A program made the position numbers and the translations under genes. Shown here piece by piece: positions 1 through 10,445 of a DNA stretch of 36,748 nt; position 1 is the stretch's first letter, and each line of letters starts with the position of its first letter. Location: assembly GCF_000469465.1 (NCBI RefSeq), contig NZ_KI271814.1:1-36748 (forward strand), in the 5' to 3' direction. The notes under the pieces were generated by a model. It did no database searches and had not been told where the DNA came from. It saw only the letters and a program-made list of their open reading frames with translations. This DNA is from Gemella bergeri ATCC 700627. Lineage in GTDB: Bacteria; Bacillota; Bacilli; Staphylococcales; Gemellaceae.

Positions 1-112
1 TATATTTTACTTTTAACATATTATATATACTTAAAAAAACTTATTTGTATTACTTTTCTATTCGCAACAAATTGTATTTAATATAAAATTTTTGCTAAAT
101 AAAATTATACTA

Positions 113-141
113 TTGACCTAAAGGTTATTTCAGTATATATT
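113..141 (+). promoter_or_regulatory. SigA-type promoter of the ornithine cyclodeaminase family gene
   Basis: TTGACC (113-118), a 17-base spacer and TATATT (136-141) form a good SigA promoter about 40 bases before the start codon. The spacer junction carries the small dyad ACCT-AA-AGGT (116-125), which could be an operator. The promoter is a pattern match, not a measured start. Confidence 0.55.
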
Positions 142-181
142 TAATTTATATAAAGTATAAAATTCAGTTAGGAGTTTTAAT

Positions 182-1174
182 ATGATTATTTTAACAAAAG
201 AAGATATTAAAAAATGTATAACAATGAAAGAGGCAATTGAAATTAATAAAGAAGCACTTAAAAATTATTCAAATAAAAATGCAATCGTCCCGTTAAGAAC
301 AAATTTAAACATTGATAAATATAACGGACAAGCTCTTTTTATGCCTGCCAGTATTAGTGGAAAAAACGATTCTCTCGGTATAAAAATCGTATCTGTTTAT
401 CCTGATAACGTAAAAAATAATCTCCCTTCCGTTCCTGCAATAATGCTTGTTTTTGATTCAAAAACCGGTATTATCTCCGGTCTTTTAGATGGCACTTACT
501 TAACACAACTACGTACGGCTGCATTACAAGGAGCGGCTACAGACTTACTTGCTAAAAAAAATAGTAGAATTGCTGCATTAATCGGAACAGGTGGACAAGC
601 ATATGAACAAGCACACGCTATGCTTACCGTTAGAAAACTGGATGAACTTCGTGTTGTCGGTCGAAATTTTGAAAAAACTAAAAAATTTGTTGAATTAATT
701 AATAATGACTTCAAACAATTTAACACTAAAATAATTGCATTAGAAAATTCAAATACTGCAATTACTGATGCTGATATTATAACTACAGTAACTACCTCTA
801 CTACACCTACTTTTAATTCAGATTTTGTGAAACTTGGTACTCATATAAACGGTATTGGTTCTTACACCCCTGAAATGATTGAACTTCCTACAAAAATAAT
901 AACCCAAGCTGATAAAATTTTCTTTGATACAAATAATGGAGTATTAAACGAAGCCGGAGATATTTTATTGGCTTTAAAAGAAAAAATGATTAATAAGTCA
1001 TCTTTTACCGGTGAGTTAGGAGAATTGATTTCAAAAAAAGTTAACGGTAGAGAAAATAATGACGAAATCACACTCTTTAAATCTGTAGGTAGTGCCGTTT
1101 TGGATGTAGCTACCTCTGAAGCAATAATAAAAAAAGCAGCAAAAATTGGTATAGGAAACTGTATAAAAATATAG
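182..1174 (+). CDS. Ornithine cyclodeaminase / mu-crystallin family protein
   Basis: A 330-residue cytoplasmic NAD(P)-dependent enzyme of the ornithine cyclodeaminase/mu-crystallin family. Family members deaminate ornithine to proline or reduce cyclic ketimines, and also include alanine and N-substituted amino acid dehydrogenases. Visible motifs are GIKIVSVYP (substrate lysine region, about residue 68), LTQLRTAAL (about 110), the Rossmann turn ALIGTGGQA (about 138) and GTHINGIGSYTPEM (about 220). The start is set by AGGAG at 170-174, seven bases upstream. It is a single gene with its own promoter, convergent with mnmA. The substrate cannot be told from sequence: the GSYTPEM segment is more like ketimine reductases than classic ornithine cyclodeaminases, but that is my reading by eye. 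Family sure, reaction unsure. Confidence 0.85.
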   Translation: MIILTKEDIKKCITMKEAIEINKEALKNYSNKNAIVPLRTNLNIDKYNGQALFMPASISGKNDSLGIKIVSVYPDNVKNNLPSVPAIMLVFDSKTGIISGLLDGTYLTQLRTAALQGAATDLLAKKNSRIAALIGTGGQAYEQAHAMLTVRKLDELRVVGRNFEKTKKFVELINNDFKQFNTKIIALENSNTAITDADIITTVTTSTTPTFNSDFVKLGTHINGIGSYTPEMIELPTKIITQADKIFFDTNNGVLNEAGDILLALKEKMINKSSFTGELGELISKKVNGRENNDEITLFKSVGSAVLDVATSEAIIKKAAKIGIGNCIKI

Positions 1175-1206
1175 AATTTGCTCAAAAAGATAGAATATGT
1201 ATTAAA

Positions 1207-1242
1207 AAACTAGCTTCCTAAACCTATTTAGGAGGCTAGTTT
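1207..1242 (-). terminator. Bidirectional terminator between the cyclodeaminase gene and mnmA
   Basis: A 16-base stem with one G-T wobble (1207-1222 with 1227-1242) and a 4-base loop lies between two convergent genes. On the minus strand it is followed by a run of six T, so it best serves mnmA; on the plus strand the tail is only T-rich. Confidence 0.8.
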
Positions 1243-1269
1243 ATAAATTATTCTCTTTTCTGTTTTGCA

Positions 1270-3503
<2,234 letters not shown>

Positions 3504-3533
3504 AACATCCGCCTCCTAATATCTATCCACCCC

Positions 3534-3542
3534 ATTGTAACA
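3534..3542 (-). promoter_or_regulatory. Extended -10 promoter of the desulfurase-mnmA operon
   Basis: Read on the minus strand, TGT-TACAAT is an extended -10 element about 30 bases upstream of the desulfurase start. No convincing -35 is present, which is usual for extended -10 promoters. Confidence 0.4.
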
Positions 3543-3708
3543 TAAATAAAGGTCAAATAAAATCAAAACTACTTTTAATTTATCTCTCTGTTTTTTAGAG
3601 ATAAAGTTTCAACAAAATTATTACAATGGCTTTTAATAAAATATTTCACTAATTCACTCTTCCATATAGTTATTTTATTTTTAATATAATATAACTAAAA
3701 TTTATTTT

Positions 3709-4731
3709 CTACTTTCTTACCTCTTCCAAGTCTAATGTTGATCTTGCATTTAATGTTAATGGGTCTGCAAATAGTTTATATTTGTAATAGTAATATCCTA
3801 CCGCTCCTATCATCGCTGCATTATCACTGCAATAACTCATCTTAGGTATTAATACTTCTACTCCTAATTCTTTCTCTAGTTTTAAAACTTGCAAGCGTAA
3901 TTCACTATTGCCGGCGACACCTCCTGCAAGTATTAACTGTTTTACGTCGAAATTTTCTATCGCTTTTCTCGTTTTTGTGATAAGGACATCAACCACCGCT
4001 GTTTGAAAACTACATGCCAAGTCTGCAAAAACTATCTTATCCCCGCGTTGTTTGGCATTATGAACAAAGTTTATTACAGCAGACTTCATTCCCGAAAAAC
4101 TAAAATTGTAATCATCACTATCAATCATTGCACGTGGAAATTTATATTTATCTTCTCCAAACTTCGCCAACTTATCTACTTTTGGACCTCCCGGATATTC
4201 TAAATTTAATTGGCGAGCAACTTTGTCGTAGGCTTCTCCTACCGCATCATCGTGAGTAGATCCGATAATTTCAAAATCAAGCACATCTTTTAAATAAACA
4301 AGTTCTGTATGCCCACCACTAACAACAAGTGCTAATGATGGATAAGAAATATTATTATCAATATTACTCGCATAAATATGTCCGGCAATATGATGTGCTC
4401 CAATTAACGGTTTATCAAGAGTATAACTCAATGTTTTAGCAACATTAACGCCTACTAAAAGTGAACCAATTAATCCCGGCCCTTGCGTCACACAAATAGC
4501 ATCTATTTCATCTAAAATTACTTCCGCTTCTTCTAATGCTTCTTCAACTATTTGGATTATAACCTCTATATGCTGACGACTGGCAATTTCAGGGACAACA
4601 CCACCAAACTGTTTATGTGTATCTATTTGGGAACTTACAATATTGGACAAAACTTCCTTACCATTTCTTACAACAGCAACACTCGTTTCATCACAACTGG
4701 TTTCTATCGCTAATATATTAATATCTTTCAT
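3709..4731 (-). CDS. tsaD: tRNA N6-threonylcarbamoyltransferase subunit TsaD
   Basis: Catalytic subunit that transfers threonylcarbamoyl onto A37 of ANN-decoding tRNAs, working with TsaB and TsaE. The 340 residues are typical. The ASKHA-fold signature is complete: AIETSCDETS at the N-terminus, GPGLIGSLLVG (about 84), the metal-binding HHIAGH (His114 and His118), VSGGHTEL, FSFSGMKSA and CSDNAAMIG (Asp about 300). The gene starts inside the end of rimI (14-base overlap), so the two are translationally coupled. It is the last gene of the tsaE-tsaB-rimI-tsaD operon, so three of the t6A proteins are made together; TsaC/YwlC is not in the window. Confidence 0.97.
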   Translation of the reverse strand: MKDINILAIETSCDETSVAVVRNGKEVLSNIVSSQIDTHKQFGGVVPEIASRQHIEVIIQIVEEALEEAEVILDEIDAICVTQGPGLIGSLLVGVNVAKTLSYTLDKPLIGAHHIAGHIYASNIDNNISYPSLALVVSGGHTELVYLKDVLDFEIIGSTHDDAVGEAYDKVARQLNLEYPGGPKVDKLAKFGEDKYKFPRAMIDSDDYNFSFSGMKSAVINFVHNAKQRGDKIVFADLACSFQTAVVDVLITKTRKAIENFDVKQLILAGGVAGNSELRLQVLKLEKELGVEVLIPKMSYCSDNAAMIGAVGYYYYKYKLFADPLTLNARSTLDLEEVRK

Positions 4732-5170
4732 TGCTAAAATCCCTTACCATTATATAAGCGTTTTCACCATTATTTTTATAATAATTTTTTCTCATATCAA
4801 TCGTCTGAAACCCTGCTTTTTCATAAACAGTAATGGCAGGCATATTGCTAACTCTCACCTCTATTAGAGCTTTTTTAACACCTTTTAATTTCATAAATTG
4901 CATTACATATGTAAAAAAGATTTGTCCTAATTTTTTGTTTCTATGTGGTTTATCAATAACAATTTTATTGATTTGATACTCATCGGCAACCAGCCATCCC
5001 CCACAAAAACCGATTATTTCGTCATCATTAAACAAGCCGAAATACTCCGAATTTTCATGTTCCAATTCTGTTTTAAACATACTTTTTGTCCACGCATCAT
5101 CAAAATTATCAACATCTATTTTTGATAATACATCTAAATTTTTTATATCTACCTTATTTACTTTTATCAT
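4718..5170 (-). CDS. rimI: Ribosomal protein S18 alanine N-acetyltransferase RimI
   Basis: GNAT-fold acetyltransferase of 150 residues. The acetyl-CoA pyrophosphate loop region is HRNKKLGQIFF (about residue 79), preceded by the beta strand INKIVID, and the C-terminal NMPAITVYEKAGF is the usual GNAT motif B. RimI acetylates the N-terminus of ribosomal protein S18 in E. coli. In Bacilli this gene, next to tsaB and tsaD, is named rimI by homology and position. Overlaps of 17 bases with tsaB and 14 with tsaD show tight coupling. Substrate in this organism is inferred. Confidence 0.9.
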   Translation of the reverse strand: MIKVNKVDIKNLDVLSKIDVDNFDDAWTKSMFKTELEHENSEYFGLFNDDEIIGFCGGWLVADEYQINKIVIDKPHRNKKLGQIFFTYVMQFMKLKGVKKALIEVRVSNMPAITVYEKAGFQTIDMRKNYYKNNGENAYIMVRDFSNERY

Positions 5171-5831
5171 TTTTTAATTCCCTCTCTGCCTCTGTTTTTC
5201 TTAAATACTGTGGTGTCATATTAAAACAATCACTTTTTTCCAAATAATCATATATTTTTAATATATCTACTGCTTTTATATCATTAGTATTAATCGATAT
5301 CAATGTATTATTCAATAATTTCTCTGATAATTTTTCTACATCTTTTCCCACGTATATAGTAGGTATATCTTGTGATAAAATAAAGTCATTTAATTCAACA
5401 AGTGTATAATAACTCTCTTCCAATACCTCTACTAAATCATCACCTTCACGTTTATATATAGCTCCAAAAACACTATCACGCCTTGCATCAATAATGGGCA
5501 CAATCAGTTTATTGCTTTCATATTCAACCAATGCTTGTAACTTCAAACTGGAAATAACTTTAATCGGTATCTTTAGTGTATAAGAAAACGTCTTACAAAC
5601 AGCAGCGACAACTCGTATAGCTGTGTAAGAACCCGGCCCTTTACTTGATATTATTTCCGTTAAATCCTTTTTGGTTACATCCGCCATATTTAAACATCTA
5701 TCTATTTCTGCTAAGATAATTGATGATAAATTATTAGAGCATGATATATTTCTTTCTGCCAACACTTTATTATTTTTAAGACACGCTACCGAAAGAAAAC
5801 TATTTGATGCCTCCACTACTAAACTGACCAT
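5154..5831 (-). CDS. tsaB: tRNA threonylcarbamoyladenosine biosynthesis protein TsaB
   Basis: A 225-residue inactive paralogue of TsaD that dimerises with it and is essential for t6A formation. The N-terminal ASKHA fold shows VVEASNSFLSVA, then the conserved KGPGSYTAIRV (about residue 66) and the IDARRDSVFGAIY strand. It lacks the TsaD HxxxH metal site, as expected. The start overlaps the end of tsaE by 13 bases, and AAAGGA lies about ten bases upstream inside tsaE. Second gene of the operon. Confidence 0.95.
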   Translation of the reverse strand: MVSLVVEASNSFLSVACLKNNKVLAERNISCSNNLSSIILAEIDRCLNMADVTKKDLTEIISSKGPGSYTAIRVVAAVCKTFSYTLKIPIKVISSLKLQALVEYESNKLIVPIIDARRDSVFGAIYKREGDDLVEVLEESYYTLVELNDFILSQDIPTIYVGKDVEKLSEKLLNNTLISINTNDIKAVDILKIYDYLEKSDCFNMTPQYLRKTEAERELKNDKSK

Positions 5832-6280
5832 TCTTCTTTTATCCTTTCTACTATACGATTGTGATACTCATCGTCACTAAAAATAGTAATAACACGGTCA
5901 TCTCCGTGCAATGTTATATTAAATACTAAACGCTCCATAGGAAGATATTCTTCAATAAACTCCCCCCATTCGATAATACAAATATTATTCTCGTAAAAAA
6001 TTTCCTCAAATCCCAAATCTTCACTACTATTTTCCAGCCGATACGCATCAATATGATATAAATTTCCTTTATTTGATTTATACTCTTTCATTATATTGAA
6101 CGTTGGTGAGTTAACGACTTGTTTCACACCTAAATTCTGTGCTAAATATTTCGTAAATGTAGTTTTTCCGGCAGCTAAATCCCCATTAAGCATAAGTAAC
6201 AATTTATTATCTATGCTATCAGCCACTATATGAGCTAAACGCTCCGTATCATGTAAATTTTTTATAGTTATTTCCAACAT
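5819..6280 (-). CDS. tsaE: tRNA threonylcarbamoyladenosine biosynthesis ATPase TsaE
   Basis: P-loop ATPase of 153 residues that binds the TsaB-TsaD dimer and drives turnover of t6A synthesis. The Walker A is NGDLAAGKTTF (about residue 33); most relatives read GDLGAGKTT, so one loop glycine is alanine here, but the GxxxxGKT frame is intact. The Walker B/IIEWGEF segment (about residue 106) and SPTFNIMKEY (about 79) are typical. The SD AAAGGA (from 6287) sits seven bases upstream. It is the first gene of the tsaE-tsaB-rimI-tsaD operon. Confidence 0.95.
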   Translation of the reverse strand: MLEITIKNLHDTERLAHIVADSIDNKLLLMLNGDLAAGKTTFTKYLAQNLGVKQVVNSPTFNIMKEYKSNKGNLYHIDAYRLENSSEDLGFEEIFYENNICIIEWGEFIEEYLPMERLVFNITLHGDDRVITIFSDDEYHNRIVERIKEEWSV

Positions 6281-6605
6281 AATATGTCCTTTAATAAGTT
6301 TTTTACAAATTTTAATATACTATCTTATTTCACTACCATTAAATTAAAAAATTCTTAACTTCTATATTTATGGTTAAAGAAGTAGAGTGCTAAAACATTT
6401 TACAGGGAAGATATTATAAAATAATTTTTTATTCTTTATAAATCAAGATAAAATTAACCAGTTTATTATATTTAACACCATTACTCTGTGAAAAAAGAAA
6501 TTCATTTTTCTAATATCTTCTATAATATCATATTTACCATTTTATTCCAATTATAACATTGATTTTATATATAAAAGTGATACAATAGCATTGAGGGGGA
6601 TAACT
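6281..6605. other. Divergent intergenic region, tsaE / nuclease
   Basis: 325 bases with no credible gene. It must hold the tsaE operon promoter (minus strand), which I could not place, and the nuclease promoter (plus strand, listed separately). An imperfectly explained inverted pair, GAAGATATTA (6407-6416) and TAATATCTTC (6511-6520), lies inside but is 94 bases apart in AT-rich DNA. Confidence 0.5.
6559..6586 (+). promoter_or_regulatory. Promoter of the nuclease gene
   Basis: TTGATT (6559-6564), a 16-base spacer and TACAAT (6581-6586). Transcription would start near 6593, at the Shine-Dalgarno itself, giving a leader of only about 13 bases. Confidence 0.45.
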
Positions 6606-7151
6606 ATGAACAAAAAAATTTTTATTATCTGTATCGGAATATTCTCGACTATATTTTTAATATTATTCTTTATATTTAATACTCATTTTCAAGAAAAATA
6701 TAATAAACAAATAATAAATGATGTAGAAGTAAAGGGAGATACTACTAAATATAAAGTTAACTTCGTTGAAAAAATTGACGGTGATACTATCGTCGTGCGA
6801 TTTAATAAGAAAAATTTAAAAGTAAGATATTTACTTATAGATACACCTGAAACCGTAAAACGTGGCGTCGCTGTTCAACCATATGGGCCTGAAGCCAGTG
6901 AATTAAATGAAAAATTACTAAAAAATGCACAAAATATAGAAATAGAGTTTGATGTTTATCAAAAGGAAGATAAATACCATCGTGCATTATGTTATGTCTA
7001 TGCAGACGGAAAATCAATTCAAGAAGAATTGCTATTATCAGGACTAGCAGAAATAAAATATGTAAAAGCACCGGACACACGATACTTAAACAAATTTAAA
7101 AAAGCACAAAATATTGCAAAAAGCAACAAACGAAATTTATGGAGTAACTAA
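6606..7151 (+). CDS. Membrane-anchored or secreted thermonuclease (SNase family)
   Basis: Calcium-dependent nuclease of the staphylococcal nuclease family, 181 residues. The N-terminal MNKKIFIICIGIFSTIF stretch is a hydrophobic signal/anchor with no clear cleavage site, so it may stay attached to the outer face of the membrane. The catalytic set is visible: KIDGDTIVV, then VRYLLIDTPETV (the Arg, Asp and Glu of the active site) and DKYHRALCYVY (second Arg). I chose the ATG at 6606 because GAGGGGGA (6593-6600) is a perfect SD for it; the in-frame TTG at 6591 lies inside that SD. A single-gene unit with its own promoter and terminator. Likely role is degrading extracellular nucleic acid. Confidence 0.9.
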   Translation: MNKKIFIICIGIFSTIFLILFFIFNTHFQEKYNKQIINDVEVKGDTTKYKVNFVEKIDGDTIVVRFNKKNLKVRYLLIDTPETVKRGVAVQPYGPEASELNEKLLKNAQNIEIEFDVYQKEDKYHRALCYVYADGKSIQEELLLSGLAEIKYVKAPDTRYLNKFKKAQNIAKSNKRNLWSN

Positions 7152-7168
7152 TAATTATCTGAAAACGT

Positions 7169-7204
7169 AAAAATCAGGCTGATAGTATTATCAGCCCGAT
7201 TTTT
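7169..7204 (+). terminator. Bidirectional terminator, nuclease / permease
   Basis: Stem 7169-7184 with 7189-7204 has 15 of 16 pairs around a GTAT loop. The A-rich left arm and T-rich right arm let it work for both convergent genes. Confidence 0.8.
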
Positions 7205-7215
7205 CTACGATTTTT

Positions 7216-8592
7216 CTATTCATCTTTTAACTTACTATTTCTATACGAGAAAGTAAAGTATACTATCATTCCAATTACTACCCAAACTATAAAAATAATC
7301 CATGTTTTCAATGTTACACTATATAATAATGCTACAAATAGAATTATTGATACTGCCGGTAAAATCGGCATGCCCGGAACTCTAAATCCACGTTTCAAAT
7401 TAGGATATTTTTTATAGAACACGATAGTTGTATAACTTACTAATGCAAACGCAATAATAGATGCAACATTAGCTAAGTCTGCTAATTGCCCTAAAGGCAA
7501 GAACCCTGCTAATAATGCTGTTAATATACCTAATCCCCAAGTTAAAGTACTTGGTACTTTATTTTTATTAACTTTTGTTAAAGATTTAGGTAGTAAACCA
7601 TCACGTGCTATTGTATAAGTAATACGAATACCTGCATAAATAAATGATAAAATACCTGCCATAAGTCCGATAACAGCACCTAACGATACTATACCGGCTA
7701 CTTTGTGTTGACCTACAGTTTCAAGAACAAAGGCAAGTGCATCCCCAGTTCCCAATTCAGTATAAGGTACTACTCCGGTTAAAACTAAACATACCAAAAT
7801 ATAAAATGCTGTACATACTATCATAGTAATAATAATTGCTTTAGGTAAAGATTTTTCAGGATGAATTGCTTCTTCTGCTGAAGTAGAAATGGCATCAAAT
7901 CCTAAATAAGCAAAAAATACTGTTGTTGCTGCTAACATTACTCCAGAAAAACCTGTTGGAGCAAAATTATCTGTCCAGTGAGTAGGCTCTACATAAAATG
8001 AACCAACGATAACAAATAATATTACAATACCCACTTTAGCAGCAACCATTAAATTATTCACCATTTTACTGCTGGATGTACCTTTAGATAGAATAAATGT
8101 TATTAATAAAACAATAATTACCGCGGGAATATTTCCATATCCACCGGCTGACGGCAATGTGTAGAACTCTTTAGGCATATTAACACCTAAACCTGCTAAT
8201 AGACGTGAAAAGTAACTAGACCATCCGTTTGCCACCGTAGCAGATGTAAGAACATATCCTCCTATTAATACCCAACCTATTGCATATGCTACTATCTCTC
8301 CAACAGAAACATATAAATAAGTATAGGTACTTCCGCTTGACGGTATTGTAGAGGCTAACTCCGCATAACATAAAGCAGCTAAACAACATGCAAGCCCCGC
8401 TATTAAAAACGAGAATATTACCGCAGGTCCTGCTTCAGATGATGCTTTACCGGTTAATACTAATATCCCGGATCCAATAATAGCACCTATACCGAACAAA
8501 ACTAAATCCAATGTTTTCATAGTAGGGGTTAAAGTCTTACTTTTAGATTCGGCTAAAATAGAATCAATTGATTTTTTCCTAAATACACTCAT
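7216..8592 (-). CDS. APC-superfamily amino acid permease (YfnA/CAT-like)
   Basis: Integral membrane amino acid transporter of about 458 residues with some 12 hydrophobic helices. It opens with LFGIGAIIGSGILVLTG, the helix-1 motif whose broken helix binds the substrate carboxyl and amino groups, followed by AGPAVIFSFLIAG and CYAELASTIPSSGSTYTY (helix 3). This pattern is that of the cationic/neutral amino acid permeases of Bacilli. SD AAGGAGG (8598-8604) is 2 bases from the ATG at 8595 and 5 from the one at 8592, so I use the second. Located next to alanine dehydrogenase but separated by a terminator and with its own promoter. Substrate unknown; alanine is only a guess from position. Confidence 0.88.
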   Translation of the reverse strand: MSVFRKKSIDSILAESKSKTLTPTMKTLDLVLFGIGAIIGSGILVLTGKASSEAGPAVIFSFLIAGLACCLAALCYAELASTIPSSGSTYTYLYVSVGEIVAYAIGWVLIGGYVLTSATVANGWSSYFSRLLAGLGVNMPKEFYTLPSAGGYGNIPAVIIVLLITFILSKGTSSSKMVNNLMVAAKVGIVILFVIVGSFYVEPTHWTDNFAPTGFSGVMLAATTVFFAYLGFDAISTSAEEAIHPEKSLPKAIIITMIVCTAFYILVCLVLTGVVPYTELGTGDALAFVLETVGQHKVAGIVSLGAVIGLMAGILSFIYAGIRITYTIARDGLLPKSLTKVNKNKVPSTLTWGLGILTALLAGFLPLGQLADLANVASIIAFALVSYTTIVFYKKYPNLKRGFRVPGMPILPAVSIILFVALLYSVTLKTWIIFIVWVVIGMIVYFTFSYRNSKLKDE

Positions 8593-8648
8593 CATTTCCT
8601 CCTTAAATTATATAACAAATATTATCTACAATTAAATAATATCGTTAT

Positions 8649-8657
8649 AGTATATCA
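8649..8657 (-). promoter_or_regulatory. Extended -10 promoter of the APC permease
   Basis: On the minus strand TGA-TATACT matches the extended -10 consensus TGnTATAAT in five of six -10 positions; no strong -35 is visible. Confidence 0.45.
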
Positions 8658-8705
8658 CAGTCATATACCATTTACCACAAATATTTACTCCCACCCTATT
8701 TAAAA

Positions 8706-8744
8706 GAAGTGGAAAAAAGGTACAAGTATTCTTTTTTCCACTTC
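8706..8744 (-). terminator. Terminator of ald
   Basis: A perfect 14-base stem (8706-8719 with 8731-8744) with an 11-base loop, followed on the minus strand by TTTTA, 33 bases after the ald stop. Confidence 0.85.
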
Positions 8745-8776
8745 CTAAACTACTTACTATTTTATTGTAATATTTT

Positions 8777-9892
8777 TTACAATGCTTTTTCTACCGGAGT
8801 ATATTCGTATCCTAAATCATCAGCTACTGCTTTGAAAGTAACTTTTCCATTTGCTACGTTTATACCAGGTACTAATTCTGGGAATTTAACTACTGCATCT
8901 TTAACACCTAATTTAGCAATTAGTTTAACATATTTAGCAGTTGCATTACATAATGCATAAGTTGCTGTTTCAGCTACTGCTCCCGGAATATTCGCTACTG
9001 AATAGTGTAACACTCCTTCTTCTACAAAGATAGGGTTATCATGGCTTGTTGGACGTCCTTCAGTATATTCTGTTGTACCACCTTGGTCAATAGCTACGTC
9101 AACGATTACACCACCATCTGGCATATCTTTAATCATTTCTTTAGTTACAAGCTTAGGTGCTTTAGCTCCTGGGATTAATACTGTACTTACCACTAGATCA
9201 GCTGATTTAATAGCATTAGCAATATTTAATTTGTTAGAGTAAACAGTTTCAACTTTTCCGCCAAAGATGTGTGATAATTCTGTTAAACGATCCAAGTTAA
9301 CATCTAACATAGTTACACGTGCACCAAGCCCAGATGCTGCTGTTGCTGCAGCTGTTCCAGCTACCCCTGCTCCGATTACTACTACATGTCCTGGTTGTAC
9401 CCCCGGTACACCTTGTAATAATTTACCTTTTCCGCCTTGTACTTTAGACAAGAATCTTGTTCCTTCTTGAACAGCCATTCTCCCTGCGATTTCACTCATT
9501 GGTCTTAACAATGGTAGTGAACGTCCCACTTTTACAGTTTCAAATGCAATACCGATTGTTCCAGTATCTACCATAGCTTTTGTAAGTTCTGGATCTGCTG
9601 CTAAGTGTAAATAAGTATAGATAATAAGTCCTTTTCTGAAATATTTGTATTCAGAAGGAATAGGTTCTTTTACTTTATAGATTAAGTCTGATTTATTCCA
9701 TACATCTTCTGCTTTATCTAATAAAACAGCCCCCACTTTTTCATACTCTTCATCTAAAATACCTGAAGCAATCCCTGCTCCTTTCTCTACATATACAGTG
9801 TGTCCATCTAATACTAATTCATGAACAACTCCTGGAATTGCAGACACTCTACTTTCGTTATTTTTTATTTCTGTTGGTACTCCGATAATCAT
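8777..9892 (-). CDS. ald: Alanine dehydrogenase
   Basis: NAD-dependent enzyme (371 residues, hexamer in relatives) interconverting L-alanine with pyruvate and ammonia in the cytoplasm. The N-terminus MIIGVPTEIKNNESRVS is the family signature and carries the pyruvate-binding Arg. KVKEP (Lys about 74) and YTYLHLAAD (His about 95) supply the catalytic pair. The Rossmann loop is VVIGAGVAGTAAA (about residue 172), and the NIPGAV stretch (about 300) is typical. SD AGGAGG is well placed. Monocistronic. A cre-like site lies about 60 bases upstream, hinting at carbon catabolite control. Confidence 0.97.
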   Translation of the reverse strand: MIIGVPTEIKNNESRVSAIPGVVHELVLDGHTVYVEKGAGIASGILDEEYEKVGAVLLDKAEDVWNKSDLIYKVKEPIPSEYKYFRKGLIIYTYLHLAADPELTKAMVDTGTIGIAFETVKVGRSLPLLRPMSEIAGRMAVQEGTRFLSKVQGGKGKLLQGVPGVQPGHVVVIGAGVAGTAAATAASGLGARVTMLDVNLDRLTELSHIFGGKVETVYSNKLNIANAIKSADLVVSTVLIPGAKAPKLVTKEMIKDMPDGGVIVDVAIDQGGTTEYTEGRPTSHDNPIFVEEGVLHYSVANIPGAVAETATYALCNATAKYVKLIAKLGVKDAVVKFPELVPGINVANGKVTFKAVADDLGYEYTPVEKAL

Positions 9893-9921
9893 TTCCCTTA
9901 CCTCCTAATTTTTTTTCTGTA

Positions 9922-9950
9922 TTTATATCTTATCACAAAAAAATACAAAA
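9922..9950 (-). promoter_or_regulatory. Possible ald promoter
   Basis: On the minus strand TTTTGT, a 17-base spacer and TATAAA lead into the ald SD. The -35 is weak (3 of 6), so this is tentative. Confidence 0.3.
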
Positions 9951-9964
9951 TGAAAGCGTTTTTA
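9950..9964 (-). promoter_or_regulatory. cre-like site (CcpA) upstream of ald
   Basis: ATGAAAGCGTTTTTA matches the catabolite-responsive element WTGNAANCGNWNNCW at all but the C near its end. It abuts the -35 of the tentative ald promoter. Whether CcpA would repress or activate from here cannot be told. Confidence 0.45.
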
Positions 9965-10155
9965 TATGAAAGTTTTTATGTAAATATTTTCCTTAAATAC
10001 CGATGTGTTATAATAATTTGAATTTTTTATTATTTCCCTGCTATGATAGGATTTATATTTTATTTTTTCAAATGAATTTTTTGCCTTTTTTTGATTATTT
10101 TCTTTAAGAAAAGAATACAGAAAAACAGATTTTATATTTTCATAAAATAGCTATT

Positions 10156-10184
10156 TTGATAATATTTTATAATATTGGTATAAT
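10156..10184 (+). promoter_or_regulatory. Orphan SigA promoter in the pepA-ald gap
   Basis: TTGATA (10156-10161), a 17-base spacer and TATAAT (10179-10184) preceded by TGG, so it is both -35/-10 and extended -10. The perfect palindrome AAAATAGCTATTTT (10144-10157) overlaps its upstream edge. No protein gene follows on this strand. Confidence 0.45.
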
Positions 10185-10190
10185 GTTTTT

Positions 10191-10280
10191 TAATAATTAT
10201 TTTATTCCTAATATATAAATTTTATAATGTTTGATTTTTATAAGTCATAATGTGAGATTTATTCTCATCATATTTTTTTG
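10191..10280 (+). ncRNA. Candidate small RNA of about 90 nt
   Basis: Defined only by the orphan promoter upstream and by a small hairpin at 10250-10270 (TGAGA-TTTAT-TCTCA with flanking pairs and one bulged base) followed by a seven-T run (about 10273-10279). No reading frame with an SD lies inside. The hairpin is short, and AT-rich DNA gives such patterns by chance, so this is a hypothesis. Confidence 0.25.
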
Positions 10281-10445
10281 TCTTTAAAATTTATGTAAAT
10301 ATTAATTTATTGTTATCATAAAATTTATTATTTTTATACATTATGCAGAAAATATATTATTTGCATTTTCATTTTTTCTATATTTTTATAGCACAACTTA
10401 TTCTTATGTTTTATAACTTGAAAACTTTACGATTTATAGAAAATA

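Noticed and set aside
862-1185. A 107-codon minus-strand frame opposite the cyclodeaminase-family gene
   Set aside because: Antisense shadow with no SD and no family resemblance.
3579-3605. Hairpin TTTATCTCT / AGAGATAAA as the tsaD terminator
   Set aside because: It lies about 100 bases past the stop and has no T run on the minus strand; kept out of the feature list.
6407-6520. Inverted pair GAAGATATTA / TAATATCTTC in the tsaE-nuclease gap
   Set aside because: Arms are 94 bases apart and low in complexity, with competing pairings nearby; not convincing as an operator or hairpin.
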